DNA from: Ehretia macrophylla
Lineage: Eukaryota > Streptophyta > Magnoliopsida > Boraginales > Ehretiaceae
Assembly (NCBI GenBank): GCA_037974665.1
Contig: CM075765.1
Location: forward strand, 59,360,247 to 59,424,246
DNA: 64,000 nucleotides
Direction: 5' to 3'
The position numbers and the translations under genes were made by a program. Position 1 is the first letter of the stretch. Each line of letters opens with the position of its first letter. Positions 59,801-64,000 of this stretch are shown piece after piece. The notes under the pieces are model-generated. The model had not been told where the DNA came from. It did not search any database and saw nothing but the letters and a program-made list of their open reading frames with translations.

Positions 59801-62800
59801 GGAGAGCTTTTCAACGGCATGATGTACTCCGTGTAACTCCTTACGGATCAAAAGGTATGGGCACCAGAGCGATGGATACCTGGTCCCAAGCCTCTACGTG
59901 TAGCTAAGTTGTCTTGCCCAAGGTGCCGTGGGATTCAGTAATAGAAGTGAGATGTATTAGGTTGTCGCCCTTTTCGTGGCTCACGACGTTCGATCCGGGA
60001 CAGAAAAACAGCGCAAAAGTAGAAAAGTGTCTGAAACTGATGAAAATGTTCAATTTTAGTCTCCGAAAATAGGCGCAGCCGAACACGCTAGCTGCCCCCG
60101 ACGTAGAGCTCTCGGAGTGCTTTCCAACAGTATGCTGTGCTCCACGTAACTCCTTACGGATCAAAAGTTATGGGCACTGGAGCGACGGAGACCTGGTCCT
60201 AAGCCCTACGCCCTCGTTTTGCGAGCCCAGCCTTTACGTGAAGCGAAGTTGTCTTGCCCAAGGTACCATGGGATTTTGTATTAAAAATGTGATGTATTAG
60301 ATTGTCGTCCTTTTCGCGGCCACGATGTACGATATGGGACGGAAAAATAGCACAAAAGAAGAAAAGTGTCCCGAAACTGATGAAAACGTTTGATTTTAGG
60401 CTCTGAAAATACGTGCAGTCGAGCAAGATTAGTGCCTCCGTCATAGAGCTCTCGGAGAGCTTTCCAACGGTATGTTGTGCTCTGTGAAACTCCTTACGGA
60501 TCAAAAGTTATGGCCACCGGAGCAACGGAGACCTGGTTCCAAGCCCTACGCCGTCGGTTTGCGGGCCCATCCTCTACGTGTAGCTAAGTTATCTTGCTCA
60601 AGGTGCCGTGGGATTCAGTAATAGAAATATGATGTATCATGTTGTCGTCCTTTTCACGGCTCATGACGTACGATCCGGGATGAAAAACAGCGCAAAGGAA
60701 GAAAAATGTCCCGAAACTGATGAAAAAGTTCAATTTTGGGCTCTGAAAATAGGCACAGCCGAATAGGCTAGATGCCCTTGCCGTAGAGCTCTCGAAGTGC
60801 TTTCCAATGGTATGCTATGCACCACGTAACTCTTTACAAATCAAAAGTTATGGGCACCGGAGCAACGAAGACCTGGTCCCAAGCCCCACGCCCTCAGTTT
60901 GCGGGCCCAGCCTCTACGTGAAGCGAAGTTGTCTTGCCCAAGGTGTCGTGGGATTCAGTAATAGAAATGTGATGGATTAGGTTGTCGTCCTTTTCGCGGC
61001 TCACGACGTACGATCTGGGATTAAAAAATAGCACAATAGAAGAAAAGTGTCCCGAAACTGATGGAAATGTTCGATTTAGGGCTCTAAAAATAGGCGCAGC
61101 TGAGCAAGCTTGGTGCCCCTGTCGTAGAGCTCTCGAAGAGCTTTCCAACGGTATGTTGTGCGCCGCGTAACTCCCTACGGATAAAAAATTATGGGCACCA
61201 GAGCGACGGAGACTTGGTCACAAGCCCACGTGCTCGGTTGGCGGGCCCAGCCTCTACGTGAAAGCGAAGTTGTCTAGCTCAAGGTGCCATGGGATTCGGT
61301 AATAGAAATGTGATGGATTAGGTTGTCGTCCTTTTTGCAGCTCACGACGTATGATCCGGGATGGAAAAACTGCGCAAAAGAAGAAAAGTGTCCCGAAACT
61401 AATGAAAATGTTCGATTTTAGGGTCTGTAAATAGGCGTAGCCGAGCAGGCATAATACCCCCGTCATAGAGCTCTCGGAGTGGTTTCCAACGGTATGTTGT
61501 GCGCCGCGTAACTCCTTACATATCAAAAGTTATAGGCACCGGAGCGACGGAGACCTGGTCCCAATCCCCACGCCCTCGATTTACTGGCCCAGCCTCTATG
61601 TGAAGCGAAGTTGTCTTGGCCAAGGTGCTATGGGATTCGATAATAGAAATGTGATGGATTAGGTTGTCGTCCTTTTCGCGGCTCACGACGTACGATCTGG
61701 GATGAAAAAATAGCACAAAAGAAGAAAAGTGTCTCGAAACTGATGAAAACGTTCAATTTTAGACTCTAAAAACCGGCGCAGCAGAGTAGGCTTTCTGCCC
61801 CCGTTGTAGAGCTCTTGGAGGGCTTTCTAACGGTATGTTGTGCGCCGCGTAACTCCTTACGGATCAAAAGTTATGGGCACCGAAGAGACGGAGACCTAGT
61901 CCTAAGCCCCATGCCCTCGGGTTGCGGGCCTAGCCTCTACATGAAGCGAAGTTGTCTTGCCCAAGGTGCCGTGGGATTCGGTAATAGAAATGTGATGGAT
62001 TAGGTTGTCGTCCATTTCGCGGCTCACGACATACGATCCGGGACGAAAGAATAGCGCAAAAGAGGAAAAATGTCCCAAAACTGATGAAAACGTTCGATTT
62101 TGGGCATCGAAAATAGTCGCAGCCGAGCAAGTTTGCTGTTTTCGTCGTAGAACTCTCGGAGAGGTTTCCAACGGTATGCTGTGCGTCGCATAACTCCTTA
62201 CGGATCAAAAGTTATGGGCTCCGGAGCGACGGAGACTTGGTCCCAAGCCCACACGCTCGGTTTGTGGGCCTAGCCTCTACATCAAAGCGAAGTTGTCTTG
62301 CCCAAGGTGTCGTGGGATTCGGTAATAGAAATGTGATGGATTAAGTTGTCTTCATTTTTGCGGCTCACGACATACGATCCAGGATGGAAAAACTGCGCAA
62401 AAGAAGAAAAGTATCCCAAAACTGATGAAAGCGTTCGATTTTAGGCTCTGAAAGTAGGCGCAGTCAAGCAGGATTGCTGCCCCCGTCGTAGAGCTCTCGG
62501 AGAGCTTTCCAACTGTATTTTGTGCGCCATGTAACTCCTTACAGATCAAAAGTTATGGGCACCGGAGCGACAGAGACCTAGTCCCAAGCCCCACGCCCTC
62601 GGTTTGCCGGCCCAGCCTCTACGTGAAGTGAAGTTGTCTTGCCCAAGGTGCCGTGGGATTCGGTAATAGAAATGTGATGGATTAGGTTGTCGTCCTTTTC
62701 GCGGCTCACGACGTATGATCCGGGACAGAAAAACTGTGCAAAAGAAGAATTGTGTTCCGAAACGGATGAAAACGTTTGATTTTAGGCTCTAAAAACAGGC

Positions 62801-62936
62801 GCAGCTGAGCAGGCTTGCTGCCCTCGTCGTAGAGCTCTCGGAGAGCTTTCCAACTGTATATTGTGCGCCGCGTAACTCCTTACGGATCAAAAGTTATGGT
62901 CACCGGAGCGACGGAGACCTGGTCCCAAGCCCCACG
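53871..62936 (+). repeat. Satellite block 4, about 26-27 monomers of 341 bp
   Basis: 9.1 kb in the same orientation as the other blocks. Most spacings are 339-344 bp. Exceptions are 54019-54340 (321 bp), 55024-55544 (520 bp, one unit plus a 179-bp partial unit around 55215-55265) and 59637-59951 (314 bp). Two units, near 54120 and 55130, share an identical deletion of about 20 bp and other private changes. This block mixes three unit subtypes, told apart at the ACGTGAAGCGAAG / ACGTCAAAGCGAAG / ACGTGTAGCTAAG site. No other feature is seen. Confidence 0.96.
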
Positions 62937-64000
62937 TGTGAGGCCCGACCTCGATTTGCGTGCGATATGTCGCTTCATGTGCCCTAACCTAGATTTGCGT
63001 GCTTTGACCTAGGTTTAAGAGTCGTGTTTCGTTTTATGTGCCTTGCATTGAATTACGTGCATTCATTTAGGGTTGCGTGCATTTACTTGGAAAACGTGCA
63101 TTCGTCTTGTAGTTCGTGCTTTACCTCGTAGTGCGTGTCCTAAACCTAGGCAAGCGTGCCCGCACGCTAATCAAGAAAGCATCTTACACGAACCACTAGA
63201 TCATTAATTAATTCTACAAACTCCACTAACTAATATTAAAATGCCAAGTCAATGCACTAGAAGACGAAATTTCACCAAAAGCTAAACATTCTTATTCCTT
63301 ATTCTTTATTCTTTTGCATATTCCAAACACACAATAAAATAAGCTCAAAACAAGACAAAAAATTCAGAATTGAGCTTGCCTTGGCCGACCATGTGAGGAG
63401 CTTTTGTCATGCTTTGCAATTTCAAAAATCAAATTTAGACATTCTATGACACAATGCAAAAAAAAAATGGAAACCAAGCATTATTTTATCCTCCACCATG
63501 CTCCACATTTTCGATCTATTCAATGCCCATGCTAGACAATTCAAAATATGCTTTTGAAGACACAAAAATCAGATTTGTAGAAGCCCAAAGCCGACCACAT
63601 GCTCAAGCTTTTTATTTCTTTCTCTCATTCTCTCATCCTCTCATTTTCTCTCATCCTCTAGGCTGCTTCATCACCTCTCCATAGCTTAAGCTCATCATCC
63701 TAAGGTTCATCAAGACACTCAAGGCCCTAGGAAGCTCGACCAAGCAAGCTAGAAGCAAAGAAACATGCATGCAAGCTCATAGAACACTCATTTTGGCTTA
63801 GGTATGTTTGGTAGCTTCTATTTCATTTACTTTTTGTTCTAACCACATGCACATACTAAGGACATGGTAACTTAGCTAGGAATTAAGGAAATCAAACAAT
63901 ATTCCTCGGCCAAACAAGGAGAGAAGACCATTTGTGCATCTTCAAGAGTTTTGAGCATCATTTGTTGTCGATAGGCTAAGGTGAGGGTTAATCCTTTTTA
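62937..64000 (+). repeat. 5' part of another gypsy-family LTR, cut by the window edge
   Basis: Starts TGTGAGGCCC directly after satellite (CCACG would be the left target duplication). Its GTGC-core motif run and the following sequence match the outer part of LTR 3 (reverse of about 18000-19165) far better than the LARD-like LTRs, so it belongs to the autonomous type. A CT-rich tract lies at about 63617-63657. Whether it is a solo LTR or the start of a full element cannot be told from this window. Confidence 0.9.

Noticed and set aside
19322..62208. Dozens of similar 60-114-codon reading frames on both strands of the satellite, looking like a repeated protein family
   Set aside because: They recur because the DNA recurs. 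The 341-bp period is not a multiple of three, so frames do not continue between units, and stops and frameshifts vary freely between copies.
19166..62936. Tandem 5S or 45S rDNA as the source of a roughly 340-bp repeat
   Set aside because: I see no 5S gene promoter or coding words and no rRNA segments in the unit.
19166..62936. CRISPR-like array because of regular repeats
   Set aside because: The whole 341-bp unit is repeated with no unique spacers, and the context is a plant genome.

Overview
This window is non-genic plant heterochromatin. It holds a long tandem satellite broken up by Ty3/gypsy LTR retrotransposons. I see no cellular gene, tRNA or rRNA. The plant assignment rests on three things: a chromovirus gag-pol of the Tekay/Del type (two CCHC knuckles, RT with an F-I-D-D box, integrase with a GPF motif and a C-terminal chromodomain-like tail), initiator-Met-type primer sites (TGGTATCAGAGC), and very long LTRs of about 3.5-3.8 kb. 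I cannot name the species. Satellite plus chromovirus suggests a pericentromeric or other constitutive heterochromatic block (inference).

Layout. Positions 1-19165 (minus strand) are a tandem composite LTR / internal / LTR / internal / LTR of one gypsy family, with LTR borders TGTGAGG...GTGACA on the coding strand. The first LTR is cut by the window edge. Both internal regions (2454-7259 and 10774-15577) keep PBS, gag, PR, RT, RNase H, IN and PPT in order, but each is broken by stops, frameshifts and catalytic losses. Two stops are common to both copies.

From 19166 to 62936 the ground sequence is a head-to-tail satellite with a modal period of 341 bp (about 77 monomers, 26.4 kb in four blocks, all in one orientation). 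It is interrupted by a solo LTR of a second family (21583-24005, perfect CAAGG target duplication), a solo LTR of the first superfamily (37311-41063, ACAGC/ACAGA duplication), and a coding-free LARD-like composite (42661-53870: truncated internal / LTR / internal / LTR). A further LTR starts at 62937 and runs off the window.

How it fits together. The LARD-like element has the same LTR ends, the same PBS and the same PPT neighbourhood as the gypsy family but no gag-pol, so it was probably mobilised by it. The solo LTR at 37311 is a mosaic of the LARD-type and autonomous-type LTRs, and the LTR at 15578 is a mosaic of a young and an old LTR. Recombination between LTRs therefore explains most of the architecture: solo LTRs on one side, three-LTR and truncated tandem arrays on the other. 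The LTRs share a small hairpin about 700 bp from their 3' end, which is also seen in the diverged second family. The satellite carries phased A-tracts and a palindrome in each unit and shows local subtype blocks.
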